This document shows positions 44,366-53,101 of a stretch of DNA of 64,000 nucleotides, piece after piece. Numbering within the stretch: position 1 is the first letter of the stretch; every line of letters starts with the position of its first letter. Where the stretch lies: the NCBI GenBank assembly GCA_002499445.1, contig DALS01000064.1, positions 17,110 through 81,109 on the forward strand, written 5' to 3'. The notes under the pieces are model-generated. The model was not told where the DNA came from and searched no databases. It saw only the letters and a program-made list of their open reading frames with translations. Source of the stretch: Methanosarcina sp. UBA293 (lineage in GTDB: Archaea > Halobacteriota > Methanosarcinia > Methanosarcinales > Methanosarcinaceae). Made by a program: the position numbers and the translations under genes.

Positions 44366-44839
44366 ATGCTTGAAGCTTTGAGCTCCTTCATTGCCGATTA
44401 CGGTTACCTGAATCTTTTTATTCTGAGCTTCCTAGCTGCCACGGTTTTGCCAATGGGGTCAGAACCATTATTAGTAGCCCTTATTTATCAGGGATTTAAT
44501 CCTTTTGCTGTCATTCTGGTAGCGACGTCAGGCAACTATCTAGGAGCATGCACAACGTATTATCTCGGACTAAAAGGACGTCCGGTGCTTGAAAAATACC
44601 TATCTCCTTCTCGTGAAAAACTTGAGAAAAGTGAAAGGCTTTTTAAAAAATATGGGGTTTACACCCTTCTTTTCACCTGGCTACCAGGCATAGGAGACGT
44701 ATTTACCATGGTTGCTGGCCTTATGAAGCTTCCTTTCCGATATTTTTCTGTGGTGGTATTTATTGGGAAATTTGGGCGTTACTTTGCAGTTGGATATCTG
44801 ACAGCATATTTAGCAGTTGATTTTTTGTTATCCAGCTAA
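44366..44839 (+). CDS. DedA/YqaA-type (SNARE-associated) membrane protein
   Basis: This integral membrane protein of about 157 aa contains the short VTT/DedA (YqaA) core: FLAATVLPMGSEPLLVALI, ATSGNYLGACTTYYLGLKG and LLFTWLPGIGDVFTMVAGLM, with re-entrant type helices. ATG 44366 is the start; a TTG lies at 44354. No SD is clear. DedA proteins act in lipid scrambling or membrane homeostasis; the role here is unknown. Confidence 0.85.
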   Translation: MLEALSSFIADYGYLNLFILSFLAATVLPMGSEPLLVALIYQGFNPFAVILVATSGNYLGACTTYYLGLKGRPVLEKYLSPSREKLEKSERLFKKYGVYTLLFTWLPGIGDVFTMVAGLMKLPFRYFSVVVFIGKFGRYFAVGYLTAYLAVDFLLSS

Positions 44840-45038
44840 ATTAAAAACTTCATTTTTTTAAAGTTTCTATTTTAAGTCTCATTTGTTAAGTTTTTTGAAA
44901 TCTCATTTGTTGAAATACTCTCCCCTTAGGATTTGCCTGTTTAAGCAAGCTTTTCATAGATTTCACTCTTTCTTTACAACATTAATTTTCTGACATTATC
45001 TTCCAAAAAATATTACCTACACAAGAAGAACAGAAATG

Positions 45039-45067
45039 TTTATATAATAAGACCTATGATATTAGGT
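45039..45067. promoter_or_regulatory. TATA box with adjoining near-palindrome ACCTATGATATTAGGT
   Basis: A good TATA box TTTATATAAT (45039-45048) is followed after 3 bases by ACCTA-N6-TAGGT (45052-45067), in the core promoter near the expected start region. This looks like a repressor operator, but it is nearly 500 bp before cbiM and its target transcript is unclear. Confidence 0.35.
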
Positions 45068-45399
45068 TGCTAAAACAAATTTAGTTGATCTCCGTTGCTT
45101 TAATTTGTTTTTTCTCGCCTGTCTTCCAGACCTTCAAAACGGGATTTGCATTTGATTATAACCTCCATTTTTTATTTTTTTCATTTTTCCTTAATCTAAC
45201 ATTTTATTACTTTCTGCACAACCTAGCTTTTCATATCATAAGATATTTGGCCTTTTAAAGGAGAGACTGTGATTTTCATTATTTTATCTCTGTCAAATCC
45301 GTTTGATAGCTTTTTTATATAAAAATATTCAATATAAAACATAATAATTCTATAGATTTATGCATGACATGATTCAAGTTTGCTTGTTCTGCTCTATAC

Positions 45400-45417
45400 A
45401 TTCTCAACTTTGAGAAT
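45400..45417. promoter_or_regulatory. Perfect inverted repeat upstream of cbiM (candidate operator)
   Basis: ATTCTCAA-CT-TTGAGAAT is a perfect 8-2-8 palindrome centred about 143 bp before the cbiM ATG. Symmetry and position suit a dimeric metal regulator of cobalt or nickel uptake. The regulator is not encoded in the window. Confidence 0.45.
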
Positions 45418-45551
45418 ACCATTACCTTTGAACCAATTTGATACACGCTTATGCACTCGTTTCTTACTCACCGTAATCTTTATCTATAAACTAACTCAAT
45501 TTAACTTGCTTTGAGCTCACTAATATTTACTTGATATCCCTTGGTGATCCT

Positions 45552-46259
45552 ATGCATATAATGGAAGGTTTTTTAGCCACTCCCTGGTGGCAGTTATGGT
45601 TTGCAGTGTCTATCCCAGCGATACTGTACGGAATTTACAAAATGAATAGACTGGTAAAAGAAAAACGTGAGATCTTACCCCTTCTTGCTGTTGCAGGTGC
45701 GTTTATTTTCGTGCTCTCTGCCCTAAAATTGCCTTCTGTCAATGGAAGTTGCTCTCACCCAACTGGAACCGGCATTGCTGCAATCATATTTGGACCGGCA
45801 ATCTCGGCAGTGCTGGGAACAATCGTACTCCTTTATCAAGCTCTTTTCCTTGCACACGGCGGGCTGACAACCTTAGGAGCCAATGTATTTTCTATGGGAA
45901 TAGTAGGGCCCCTGGTTGCATATCTAATATACAAAGCTGGAATGAGAGCGAATCTTAACTTTTATGCAGTAGTCTTCCTTGCCACAGCCTTTGGAGACTG
46001 GACAACTTACCTGATTACCACTGCGGAACTTGCTCTTGCATATCCTGCCAGTGATGTGCTTACCCTTGGAGGTTTCCTCAGCTCATTCAAGAAATTTGCA
46101 CTCATCTTTGCAGTAACCCAGGCTCCCCTTGCGATCATGGAAGGAGCTGTCAGTGCCCTGCTCTTCAAATACGTCGTAAACGTCAAGAGCGATATTCTTG
46201 TGGAAATGAAAGTCATTGAAGCTTCAGTCGCACGAAAACTTAGGGGAACTCCTGCATGA
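45552..46259 (+). CDS. cbiM: Cobalt ECF transporter S component CbiM
   Basis: This integral membrane cobalt-binding component of the CbiMNQO energy-coupling-factor transporter has about 235 aa. The start is the ATG giving MHIMEGFLATPWW, set by GGTGATCC just upstream. The conserved N-terminus (Met-His-Ile) forms the metal ligand in the family, so the longer form from 45531 (MISLGDPMHIM) is unlikely. Further motifs are NGSCSHPTGTG, AHGGLTTLGANVFSMG and about six membrane helices. It overlaps cbiN by ATGA. Confidence 0.95.
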   Translation: MHIMEGFLATPWWQLWFAVSIPAILYGIYKMNRLVKEKREILPLLAVAGAFIFVLSALKLPSVNGSCSHPTGTGIAAIIFGPAISAVLGTIVLLYQALFLAHGGLTTLGANVFSMGIVGPLVAYLIYKAGMRANLNFYAVVFLATAFGDWTTYLITTAELALAYPASDVLTLGGFLSSFKKFALIFAVTQAPLAIMEGAVSALLFKYVVNVKSDILVEMKVIEASVARKLRGTPA

Positions 46260-46540
46260 GCCGAAAATTGGAACTTATCGTACTTGCAATAATCCTTATC
46301 TTTGCAGCTCAGTTTATTTACATGTCTTCAACCACTGACGCTGAGTACGCAGGAGCTGACGGAGAAGCTGAAGGCGTGATAAACGACATTACTGGCGGAA
46401 CCTACAAACCAATTGCAGAACCTTTCTGGGAACCTCCTAGTGGAGAAATTGAAAGCCTCCTCTTCGGTCTTCAGGCAGCCATTGGTGCAGGAATCCTCGG
46501 ATACTTCTTTGGCTATTACAGGGCTAAAAAAAACCTATGA
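46256..46540 (+). CDS. cbiN: Cobalt transporter accessory CbiN
   Basis: This small membrane subunit of 94 aa has two helices (residues about 6-24 and 70-88) and a soluble loop containing AEYAGADGEAEGVINDITGG, a typical CbiN motif. It starts within the cbiM stop (ATGA). CbiN helps CbiM load cobalt. Confidence 0.93.
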   Translation: MSRKLELIVLAIILIFAAQFIYMSSTTDAEYAGADGEAEGVINDITGGTYKPIAEPFWEPPSGEIESLLFGLQAAIGAGILGYFFGYYRAKKNL

Positions 46541-46737
46541 AAACGAGCTTGGATATAAAGGGAAAAGTAAATCTGAAAGTGATATGCCCTCTCCAGAGGG
46601 GGGACAGGCACTCTTTATAACTTCTTCTTCTACCATGTTAGTTTTCCTCTCTTGAAGGGAGGAAAGCTTTTATCATTTGCCTTTTATTTTTAACACTTGA
46701 TTTTTAGGCTTCATCTACCTTTCTGCGGGTTTTCCAT
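46541..46737. other. Spacer between cbiN and cbiQ
   Basis: A 197-bp gap is large for a four-gene operon. It contains a short hairpin CCCTCTCCAGAGGGG (about 46586-46600) and a second pyrimidine-rich tract. It may attenuate or process the operon transcript; no gene with SD is seen. Confidence 0.4.
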
Positions 46738-47520
46738 ATGACAAATATTCTTGATGATTATGCTCTTATGAGCCCTCTCAGGCACCGAAATAACTGGTTG
46801 AAACTGGCAATAGTACTATTTGGTTTGCTTGCAGGGATCTCTTCCACTTCTCCCGTAACTCCTCTTTTCATAGCCTTCTGTATGGGTTTTACGACAGTTG
46901 CACTCGGCAGAGCTCCCTTAAAACTATACCTGAAACTTTTGCTTGCACCAATAGGTTTTGCAGTTACAGGTGTCCTTATAATTGCCTTCTTCTCAGGTTC
47001 AGGGCAAGAACTACTATCTTTCAAACTTATGGGATATCCTGTATCATTAAGGAAAGATGGGCTTGAACTTGCTCTCCTTGTACTTTCAAGATCCTTAAGC
47101 GGAATGTGCTGTCTTTACTTCCTGGTACTGACAACTCCCATGATCGAGCTTTTTGCAGTGCTTAAAGCTACCAGGCTTCCCGAATCATTCATAGAACTTT
47201 CCATGTTGATTTACCGCTATATTTTTGTCTTCCTTGGCATGGCCATATCCATCAGGTACGCCCAAACTGTAAGGTTGGGATATTCAAGTTTCAGCCGATC
47301 ACTCCGTTCCCTGGGCATGCTTGGAAGTACCCTTTTCGTCCGTTCCTGGGAACAGGGAGACAAACTCTTCCTTGCCATGAATTCAAGATGTTATGATGGA
47401 AAAATGACGCTTTTCGAAGTGCACAGGCCTGTAAGAGTACCTGAACTGCTTCTTACTTCAGCCTATTTTCTCCTTACTCTTGCACTTCTTTATCTTACAA
47501 AAAACGCATCTATTGTCTGA
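46738..47520 (+). CDS. cbiQ: Cobalt transporter transmembrane coupling protein CbiQ
   Basis: This 260-aa T component of the ECF transporter has about five helices. It contains GYPVSLRKDGLELALLVLSRSLSG and ATRLPESFIELSMLIYRYIF, and LRSLGMLGSTLFVRSWEQGDK with the coupling motifs that contact the ATPase. Eleven bases after its stop the cbiO ATG follows. Confidence 0.92.
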   Translation: MTNILDDYALMSPLRHRNNWLKLAIVLFGLLAGISSTSPVTPLFIAFCMGFTTVALGRAPLKLYLKLLLAPIGFAVTGVLIIAFFSGSGQELLSFKLMGYPVSLRKDGLELALLVLSRSLSGMCCLYFLVLTTPMIELFAVLKATRLPESFIELSMLIYRYIFVFLGMAISIRYAQTVRLGYSSFSRSLRSLGMLGSTLFVRSWEQGDKLFLAMNSRCYDGKMTLFEVHRPVRVPELLLTSAYFLLTLALLYLTKNASIV

Positions 47521-47531
47521 GGTAAAAGATT

Positions 47532-48893
47532 ATGATTATTCTTGAGACCAGGAGCCTTAAGTACACTTACCCTGACGGAACTGTGGCTGTTCAGGATCTG
47601 AATATTGAAATAATGAAAGGAAAGAAAATTGCCTTTGTAGGGCAGAACGGCTCCGGCAAGTCTACACTTTTCCTGCTTCTGAATGGAACACTTAAACCAG
47701 TCCAAGGCGAAGTTCTTTTCCATGGCACTCCATTCAAGTATGATTCGAAGTCGCTAAGAGATATCAGGAAATCCGTAGGAATAATTTTTCAGAACTCCGA
47801 TGACCAGATTTTTGCCCCTACTGTATACCAGGATGTAGCTTTTGGTCCTGCAAACCTTGGCTACTCAAAAGAAAGGGTTGATAAATGTGTTCAGCAGGCG
47901 CTCGAATATGTTGGCCTCTCCCGTTTAAAAGATAAGCCTCCTCATCACCTCAGTGGAGGGCAGAAAAAACGTGTTGCAATTGCCGGGGTTATGGCAATGG
48001 AACCTGAAGTGATTATTCTTGACGAACCTCTCTCAAATCTTGATCCCGTAGGAGCAGATGAAATCGTAGACTTGCTTAACGAATTTAACCATTTTGGAAG
48101 CACTATCATTATCTCAACGCATGATGTGGATCTGGCATATCGCTGGTCCGATTATGTATTCCTCCTGTCAAATAGTAAAATTATAGGACAGGGGACCCCA
48201 GTAGAGGTTTTCAAAGATCCAGAACTCCTAAAAAAAGCCGGACTCCGCCAGCCAACTACTCTTGAAATCTATCACGAAATCGAAAGAAGAGGGCTTGCGT
48301 ATGGCAGAAATTCCCCTAAAACCATACCTGAACTTGTCAATACCTTAAAGCCTCTCGACCTGATGTGGGTAGAAGTCCCTCCTGGCACAAAAGAAGGAGA
48401 TAACCTGAATCTTGGAGTAATGTACGGGGAATATGCAACCCAGTCCCCTTACGAAGCTATTAATGCCACCATACTGCACATTCATCCGGATGGAAGGGCT
48501 GTTGTTGAATTAAAGCGTAAAGGGATTAAAGCTGGAGGAGTCCTCCTTTACGATACTGACAGTTATTCCCTTCCAGAAATTAAACAAATCCTTAAGGAAG
48601 GAGAAATTGCCTTTGTCGGAGCAATGGGCAAAAAGAGCAAAACTCTTGCCGAGCAGGACGGAGTCCGATTGGATGTTACTTCAGGCGTTATAGACAAATC
48701 GATCCTGATGGCGCTCTGTGGAAAGCGCTGCCTTATCCTTACAGCCGGCGGGATGGTGGATCATGCCTTCAAAAGAATAAAGGAATATGTGGAAACAAGC
48801 GGGATAGAGTTTACAGTTGGAGTGATTAACAGGGAAGAAGGCTACACGTGGCTCGAAGAGACCGGAGACAGCTCTGAAACTCTAAAGGTATAA
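47532..48893 (+). CDS. cbiO: Cobalt transporter ATPase CbiO with extra C-terminal domain
   Basis: This 453-aa ATPase subunit has Walker A GQNGSGKST, ABC signature HLSGGQKKRVAIA, Walker B VIILDEPLSNLDP and H-loop STHDVDLAYRW within residues 1-235. Standard CbiO proteins end near 270-280. Here about 170 extra residues follow (from about 285), starting LNLGVMYGEYATQ and reading LHIHPDGRAVVEL, GEIAFVGAMGKKSKTL, MALCGKRCLILTAGGMVDHA. I recognise no named family; it may sense substrate or act in cobamide metabolism. SD is not obvious. Confidence 0.93.
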   Translation: MIILETRSLKYTYPDGTVAVQDLNIEIMKGKKIAFVGQNGSGKSTLFLLLNGTLKPVQGEVLFHGTPFKYDSKSLRDIRKSVGIIFQNSDDQIFAPTVYQDVAFGPANLGYSKERVDKCVQQALEYVGLSRLKDKPPHHLSGGQKKRVAIAGVMAMEPEVIILDEPLSNLDPVGADEIVDLLNEFNHFGSTIIISTHDVDLAYRWSDYVFLLSNSKIIGQGTPVEVFKDPELLKKAGLRQPTTLEIYHEIERRGLAYGRNSPKTIPELVNTLKPLDLMWVEVPPGTKEGDNLNLGVMYGEYATQSPYEAINATILHIHPDGRAVVELKRKGIKAGGVLLYDTDSYSLPEIKQILKEGEIAFVGAMGKKSKTLAEQDGVRLDVTSGVIDKSILMALCGKRCLILTAGGMVDHAFKRIKEYVETSGIEFTVGVINREEGYTWLEETGDSSETLKV

Positions 48894-48908
48894 TTATTTT
48901 CTTCTTTT

Positions 48909-48956
48909 CCCCTTTCTTTTCCCCTTTCTTTTCTCCTTTCTTTTCTCCTTTTTTTC
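48909..48956. repeat. Four-copy 12-bp pyrimidine tandem repeat
   Basis: Units CCCCTTTCTTTT (x2) and CTCCTTTCTTTT, then CTCCTTTTTTTC sit directly after the cbiO stop codon. T-rich runs of this kind serve as terminators in archaea, so it may stop the cbi transcript. Confidence 0.75.
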
Positions 48957-48978
48957 CTATAATTCCAAATTTTACTAT

Positions 48979-49101
48979 GAGCTAATTCAAAATTCAAAAT
49001 TAAGTCCGAATATAAACTTGAGAGTCAATTGATTTCCGATCATGAGACTGATTCTAAATTTCTCATTGGTATAAAAATAATATTGGTTTTGGGATAATCT
49101 C
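48979..49101. mobile_element. MITE-like element, copy 1 (degenerate)
   Basis: This 123-bp element begins GAGCTAATTCAAAATT and ends GTTTTGGGATAATCTC. These are imperfect terminal inverted repeats that match the better ones of the copy at 57163-57292. It is flanked by TAT on both sides, a likely 3-bp target duplication, and has no coding capacity. Confidence 0.55.
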
Positions 49102-49337
49102 TATGATTTCTTGAGTATATTGAAATCGATAGGGTAATTTAAAATCGACAGAGTAATTTAAAAATTCTTTTTTTTACGGCAGATAGCCAGGTTAAGGAAT
49201 AGATTCATAATATCTTAGCTCCAACAATGTTTGCGAGAGCAAGTGGTTAGATCGTCCAAAAGCCTAGAGTTTTCTAGACATAGGAAAAATGATCTATCCT
49301 TTTGAATGCTCTATTTCAGTGGGGAGGTTTGATAAAG

Positions 49338-49634
49338 ATGCATAAAATGCATAAGATGCCTATGGATAAGCTATACATTCCATCTAAGCTGCTAGCTGTA
49401 ATAGGCGCTATTAACTGGGGTCTTGTAGGTCTCCTGAACTTTGATCTGGTAGCGGCTATATTTGGAAAGAAATCCTTTATCTCGAGGTTAGTCTACACTC
49501 TTGTAGGCCTGGCTGGAGTCTACCTGATAATAAAATACAAGGAAAAATATTTAGCTATGAAAGAGCATGAAGAAACAAAAGAAGGAAAGCACCGTTACAG
49601 TGGCAAGCAATACAGTTGGAGCGGTATTCAGTAA
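49338..49634 (+). CDS. DUF378 family membrane protein
   Basis: This protein of about 98 aa has two membrane helices (ALLAVIGAINWGLVGLLNF-like and LVYTLVGLAGVYLII), the DUF378 (YuzA) signature. A His/Lys/Met-rich N-terminus and a Lys/Glu-rich tail flank them. SD GGAGGT is nine bases before the ATG at 49338; a longer start from 49302 lacks one. The function is unknown. Confidence 0.85.
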   Translation: MHKMHKMPMDKLYIPSKLLAVIGAINWGLVGLLNFDLVAAIFGKKSFISRLVYTLVGLAGVYLIIKYKEKYLAMKEHEETKEGKHRYSGKQYSWSGIQ

Positions 49635-49922
49635 AACATTGGAATTGCTCTCTCAACCGGATTCACTTGGAATGAGTTCTTGAATATTATCTTGAATATT
49701 GAATACTATTTTGAATAATATGTGCTTGAAGCAACAAGCGCATATTAATCTCTTTTTCCATATGCCTTTAGAAAAAAGCTTAAGTAAAATAATAGGCAGG
49801 TAAATGTCAGATAGTTCTCTCTTGAATATAGATATATTTTTGTTTGAATTTGTTTAGATTATAAATGTGCCAGGTAAACATTGAAAAGGAATATAAAATT
49901 ATAAATAAAGTTATAGATAAGA
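49635..49922. other. Convergent intergenic region
   Basis: AT-rich region between two convergent genes, with short near-repeats of TTGAATATT (about 49672-49720). I see no gene. Confidence 0.45.
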
Positions 49923-50756
49923 TTATAGTTCAGTGTAAATTTCCCTTAGCATAAGCGCGTCCTGTTCTAAAACAGGGCTTTCAAGTATAACCCTCCCTCT
50001 GACTTTGAATTCTTTTAAGGCTATCATAAGTTCTGGGTAATTAAAGTCCGATTCATTCAGGTTTAAATGCCTTTTTTCCCCGTTCGTGCCATATTCTACT
50101 CCTGAGACGTGCATGTGCATATTTGAAAGCCCTTCCTTTCCAAGGCTTTCTTCGACTCTGGAGAGAATTTCAGTAAACTCAGAGTAAGAGTTTTCCTTTC
50201 CTTCCCTTGCATGAAGATGGCAAAAATCAAGGCAGGGCATAACTCCTTCAACTTCTTCACTTAGAGCAAGAACTTCTTCAAGTGTTCCAAACTGCGTGCG
50301 CTTGCCCATGGTTTCAGGGCGCAGGACTGCAGGGATTCCTTCATCATGAAGCTGCCCGGTAAGCTCTTTCAGGGCTTTTGATATGCTTTCATAGGTATCC
50401 TGTTTATGGCTTTTCTGATAAAAACCAGCATGCAGTACAATTGATTCAGCTCCGCAGAGGCTGCCTATTCTTGCAGCCTGATAAATCCTTTCCAGGCTTG
50501 CTTTTAACTTTTCTTCTTCATAAGAATTCAGGTTGATATAATATGGAGCATGGACGCTCAGGGCTACTTCTTCTTTCTTTACGGTTTCCAGGACGTTTTT
50601 TGCCCCTTTTTCACTCATGCGCACTCCCTGAACAAACTCAAGCTCCATACAATCAAGGCCAAGTTCCCTGATCCGTTTGATTCCTAAAATACTGCTTGTG
50701 CCTTTTGTGCTTCTGGGAATTCCTCCGGTTCCGAAAAGCAGTTGCTTTGAGGACAT
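49923..50756 (-). CDS. Xylose-isomerase-like / endonuclease IV-fold protein
   Basis: This TIM-barrel protein of about 277 aa belongs to the AP-endonuclease-2 superfamily. It shows LLFGTGGIPRSTKGTSS at the N-terminus, ALSVHAPYYINLNS, IVLHAGFYQKS, LRPETMGKRTQFGTLEE, CLDFCHLHAREG, MHMHVSGVEYG and ILESP. The metal ligands (His, Glu, Asp) are visible, so it could be endonuclease IV-like repair or a sugar isomerase-like enzyme. Start at ATG 50756 with GAGGACG upstream. The upstream gene ends 15 bp before. Confidence 0.85.
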   Translation of the reverse strand: MSSKQLLFGTGGIPRSTKGTSSILGIKRIRELGLDCMELEFVQGVRMSEKGAKNVLETVKKEEVALSVHAPYYINLNSYEEEKLKASLERIYQAARIGSLCGAESIVLHAGFYQKSHKQDTYESISKALKELTGQLHDEGIPAVLRPETMGKRTQFGTLEEVLALSEEVEGVMPCLDFCHLHAREGKENSYSEFTEILSRVEESLGKEGLSNMHMHVSGVEYGTNGEKRHLNLNESDFNYPELMIALKEFKVRGRVILESPVLEQDALMLREIYTEL

Positions 50757-50770
50757 TTTCAAACGTCCTC

Positions 50771-51103
50771 TCAAAAAATCCCCACGAAATTCTTTAGTTG
50801 CTCTGCCCTCTTAGAAGAGAGTTTTTCGGCAACTACTGCAATCAACTCTTCAAGGTCTTCATCCAGGGATTGGACATCCTCCTTTCCTTCCAGCGCAAGT
50901 CCCACAAGGTAATCAAGCTCCTCTGGGCTCAGTCTCTCCAACCTTTTCTTGAAGTCCTCAGATGACTCGGCAAATTTGTGTGAGACCGGGCGCAGAATAA
51001 AGGGATACTGGTGCCCTGCTTCCCTGGAAGTTAATCTTCCTCCAGCTTCAGGAGCAAGCTTATTAAAAATTTCAATATCCTTCCGTGTAAATTCTCTGGG
51101 CAT
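50771..51103 (-). CDS. Conserved hypothetical protein (110 aa)
   Basis: This cytoplasmic 110-aa protein is all helical and charged: MPREFTRKDIEIFNKLAPEAGGRL, then RPVSHKFAESSEDFKKRLERL, SPEELDYLVGLALEGKED. No family is recognised. It stands 15 bp upstream of the Endo IV-fold gene and downstream of coaD on the same strand, so it may form a small operon with them. Confidence 0.75.
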   Translation of the reverse strand: MPREFTRKDIEIFNKLAPEAGGRLTSREAGHQYPFILRPVSHKFAESSEDFKKRLERLSPEELDYLVGLALEGKEDVQSLDEDLEELIAVVAEKLSSKRAEQLKNFVGIF

Positions 51104-51176
51104 ACTATCACTTTATAGTTTTTTCCTGATTTATAACTGCTTAATTTATAACAGTGCTGTGCTAGATCGAAAATAT

Positions 51177-51647
51177 TTACTGCTCAACCCTGTTTTTTAG
51201 TCTGCCGTGTCTGTCAATCTCTCCTTTTGCAATTCGCGTTGAGGAAATCGGAATTCCATCCACAGCCATTACGTATTCAACGTATACGATTTCCAAGGGT
51301 TTTTTTCCTTTTTTTTCCCTGATCCTGTTGATTTTAAGGGCAACCGGATAAGTCTCAGGAGAGACGATTATAAAGTCAAAATCCTCTTCGAGAGTAGGGC
51401 CACAGGGATCATTAAGCCTCGTAATCTCATATCTTTCAGCTGGAAAACCCATTTTTTTAATGTGTTGCTGCAGCAGAGCCCTCCTTTTGTTATAATTGTC
51501 GATGTTATGGCTTTTACTCAGCATTTCATCCGAGGTAAGCCCTATGTGAACTTTTCCATCCTCAGCTATTTCAAATGCTTTTTCAATCAGTTTGGCGTGA
51601 CCGTCATGAAAGTACTGAAACGTACCGCCGACTGCGACCTTTGGCAT
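51177..51647 (-). CDS. coaD: Archaeal phosphopantetheine adenylyltransferase
   Basis: This nucleotidyltransferase makes dephospho-CoA from 4'-phosphopantetheine and ATP. It is 156 aa with VGGTFQYFHDGHAKLIEKAF (HxGH motif FHDGH), the RLNDPCGPTLEEDFDFIIVSPET segment and the C-terminal ISSTRIAKGEIDRHG. Length and motifs are normal for archaeal CoaD. It is followed on the same strand by two genes. Confidence 0.92.
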   Translation of the reverse strand: MPKVAVGGTFQYFHDGHAKLIEKAFEIAEDGKVHIGLTSDEMLSKSHNIDNYNKRRALLQQHIKKMGFPAERYEITRLNDPCGPTLEEDFDFIIVSPETYPVALKINRIREKKGKKPLEIVYVEYVMAVDGIPISSTRIAKGEIDRHGRLKNRVEQ

Positions 51648-51997
51648 GATGGGTGATAATCTGCCAAGTAAAAAGAAGTTTTGGTTTTTCTCCGATTTTT
51701 TAGGAATTTCATCTCTTTTCTATATTTTTACTCAATATTTTCTTATTTCTCACTCAATTTTTTACTCAATTCTTTCCTGTTTTTTACTCTCATTTTATTC
51801 TATTCTTTAATATAAAGTCAGAAAAAACCTTCTAGGTTCAATCTCCTATTTGTCATATTTTGCGGCAATATAACTGCATTTTAAGGGCGCTTTAGAATAC
51901 TTTCACTCCACCTCCTCTAATTATATATACCTTCAAAACCATTATGGAGCAACTGTTATGCACCTTATACAAACATGTGCATCTAGGAGAATTTGTA
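51648..51997. other. Divergent region upstream of coaD and radA
   Basis: It is T-rich with several TTTTTACTCAAT-like near-repeats (about 51725-51790). The TATA-like sequence TTATATATACC at about 51919 suits radA. A longer reading frame upstream of RadA (from 51944) is spurious; the real start has an SD. Confidence 0.5.
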
Positions 51998-52975
51998 ATG
52001 AGCGAAATTTCACTCGAAGATCTGCCCGGAGTTGGCCCTGCAACTGCAGAAAAACTCAAAGAAGCCGGATTTAACACCATTGAAGCAGTGGCTGTAGCCT
52101 CTCCTTCTGAACTTGCAACTACAGCCGAAATTGGGGAATCAACTGCTGCAAAGATCATCAATGGCGCAAGGCAAGCTGCTGATATTGGAGGTTTCGAAAC
52201 CGGAGACATTGTGCTTGAAAGGCGAAAAAATGTAGGCAAGCTGACTACCGGTTGTACAGAATTTGACGAAATGATGGGTGGGGGCATAGAAACCCAGGCT
52301 ATTACCGAATTGTACGGAGAGTTTGGTTCTGGAAAAACACAGGTGGCTCACCAGCTCGCAGTAAACGTCCAGATGGACCGGGAACACAGAGGTCTCGGTG
52401 GGTCTGTCATTATTATCGACACTGAAAATACCTTCAGGCCGGAAAGGATCGCCCAGATGGTAGAAGGGCTTTCCGAGAAGTACGGAATGGAACTCAATCC
52501 TGAAGAATTCCTGCAGAACATCCATGTAGCGAGAGCTTACAATTCCAATCACCAGATACTTCTTGTTGACTCTGCAACCGATCTAGCAAACGAACTCAAA
52601 GAAATGGGCAAACCCGTTCGCCTCTTAATCGTTGACTCTCTTATGGCTCACTTCAGGGCAGAATATGTCGGAAGAGGAACCCTTGCAGACAGGCAGCAGA
52701 AGCTCAACAAACATATGCACGGCCTTCTCCGCTTCGGAGACCTGTTCAACGCCTGTGTTGTTGTTACAAACCAGGTTATGGCAAAGCCCGATGCCTTCTT
52801 TGGAGACCCCACAAGGCCAATCGGAGGGCACATAGTCGGACACACCGCAACCTTCAGGCTCTACCTGCGGAAATCCAAAGGAGATAAAAGAATTATCCGG
52901 CTTGTGGACTCTCCCAACCTGCCCGAAGGAGAAGCTGTTGTTGCAGTCTCTACAGCAGGAATCATGGATCAATGA
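51998..52975 (+). CDS. radA: DNA repair/recombination protein RadA
   Basis: This archaeal recombinase of 325 aa has an N-terminal helix-hairpin-helix domain (SLEDLPGVGPATAEKLKEAG), the polymerisation motif, Walker A GEFGSGKT, Walker B LLIVDSLMAHFRAEY, and the loops RGTLADRQQKLNKHMH and ATFRLYLRKSKGDKR. ATG 51998 is chosen since GGAGA is nine bases upstream. Monocistronic, with a stem-loop downstream at 53102-53147. Confidence 0.97.
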   Translation: MSEISLEDLPGVGPATAEKLKEAGFNTIEAVAVASPSELATTAEIGESTAAKIINGARQAADIGGFETGDIVLERRKNVGKLTTGCTEFDEMMGGGIETQAITELYGEFGSGKTQVAHQLAVNVQMDREHRGLGGSVIIIDTENTFRPERIAQMVEGLSEKYGMELNPEEFLQNIHVARAYNSNHQILLVDSATDLANELKEMGKPVRLLIVDSLMAHFRAEYVGRGTLADRQQKLNKHMHGLLRFGDLFNACVVVTNQVMAKPDAFFGDPTRPIGGHIVGHTATFRLYLRKSKGDKRIIRLVDSPNLPEGEAVVAVSTAGIMDQ

Positions 52976-53101
52976 AAACTATCTGGACAATAAATGGACA
53001 GTAAATAACTAGAGTAAAAAATATACTTCATTCAACCCTAAAATCTGGAATTTTTTGTTCCTGAATTAGGGTACTATATGAGGTAATTTCAATCAAAGTT
53101 G

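Larger units (their letters stand above)
44840..45551. other. Long region upstream of the cobalt transporter
   Basis: These 710 bp are T-rich. They hold two palindromes listed separately (45052-45067, after a TATA box; and 45400-45417). I could not find a cobalamin riboswitch (no matching B12-box) or a gene with SD. A GGAGAG at about 45261 precedes no open frame of note. Confidence 0.5.
48894..49337. other. Intergenic region between cbiO and DUF378 gene
   Basis: This region contains the 12-bp repeat, the MITE-like element and a further 230 bp of AT-rich sequence that holds the promoter of the DUF378 gene. No coding sequence is seen. Confidence 0.5.

Noticed and set aside
45070..45551. Cobalamin riboswitch before cbiM
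   Set aside because: I looked for a B12-box-like conserved segment and could not find one; palindromes suggest protein control.
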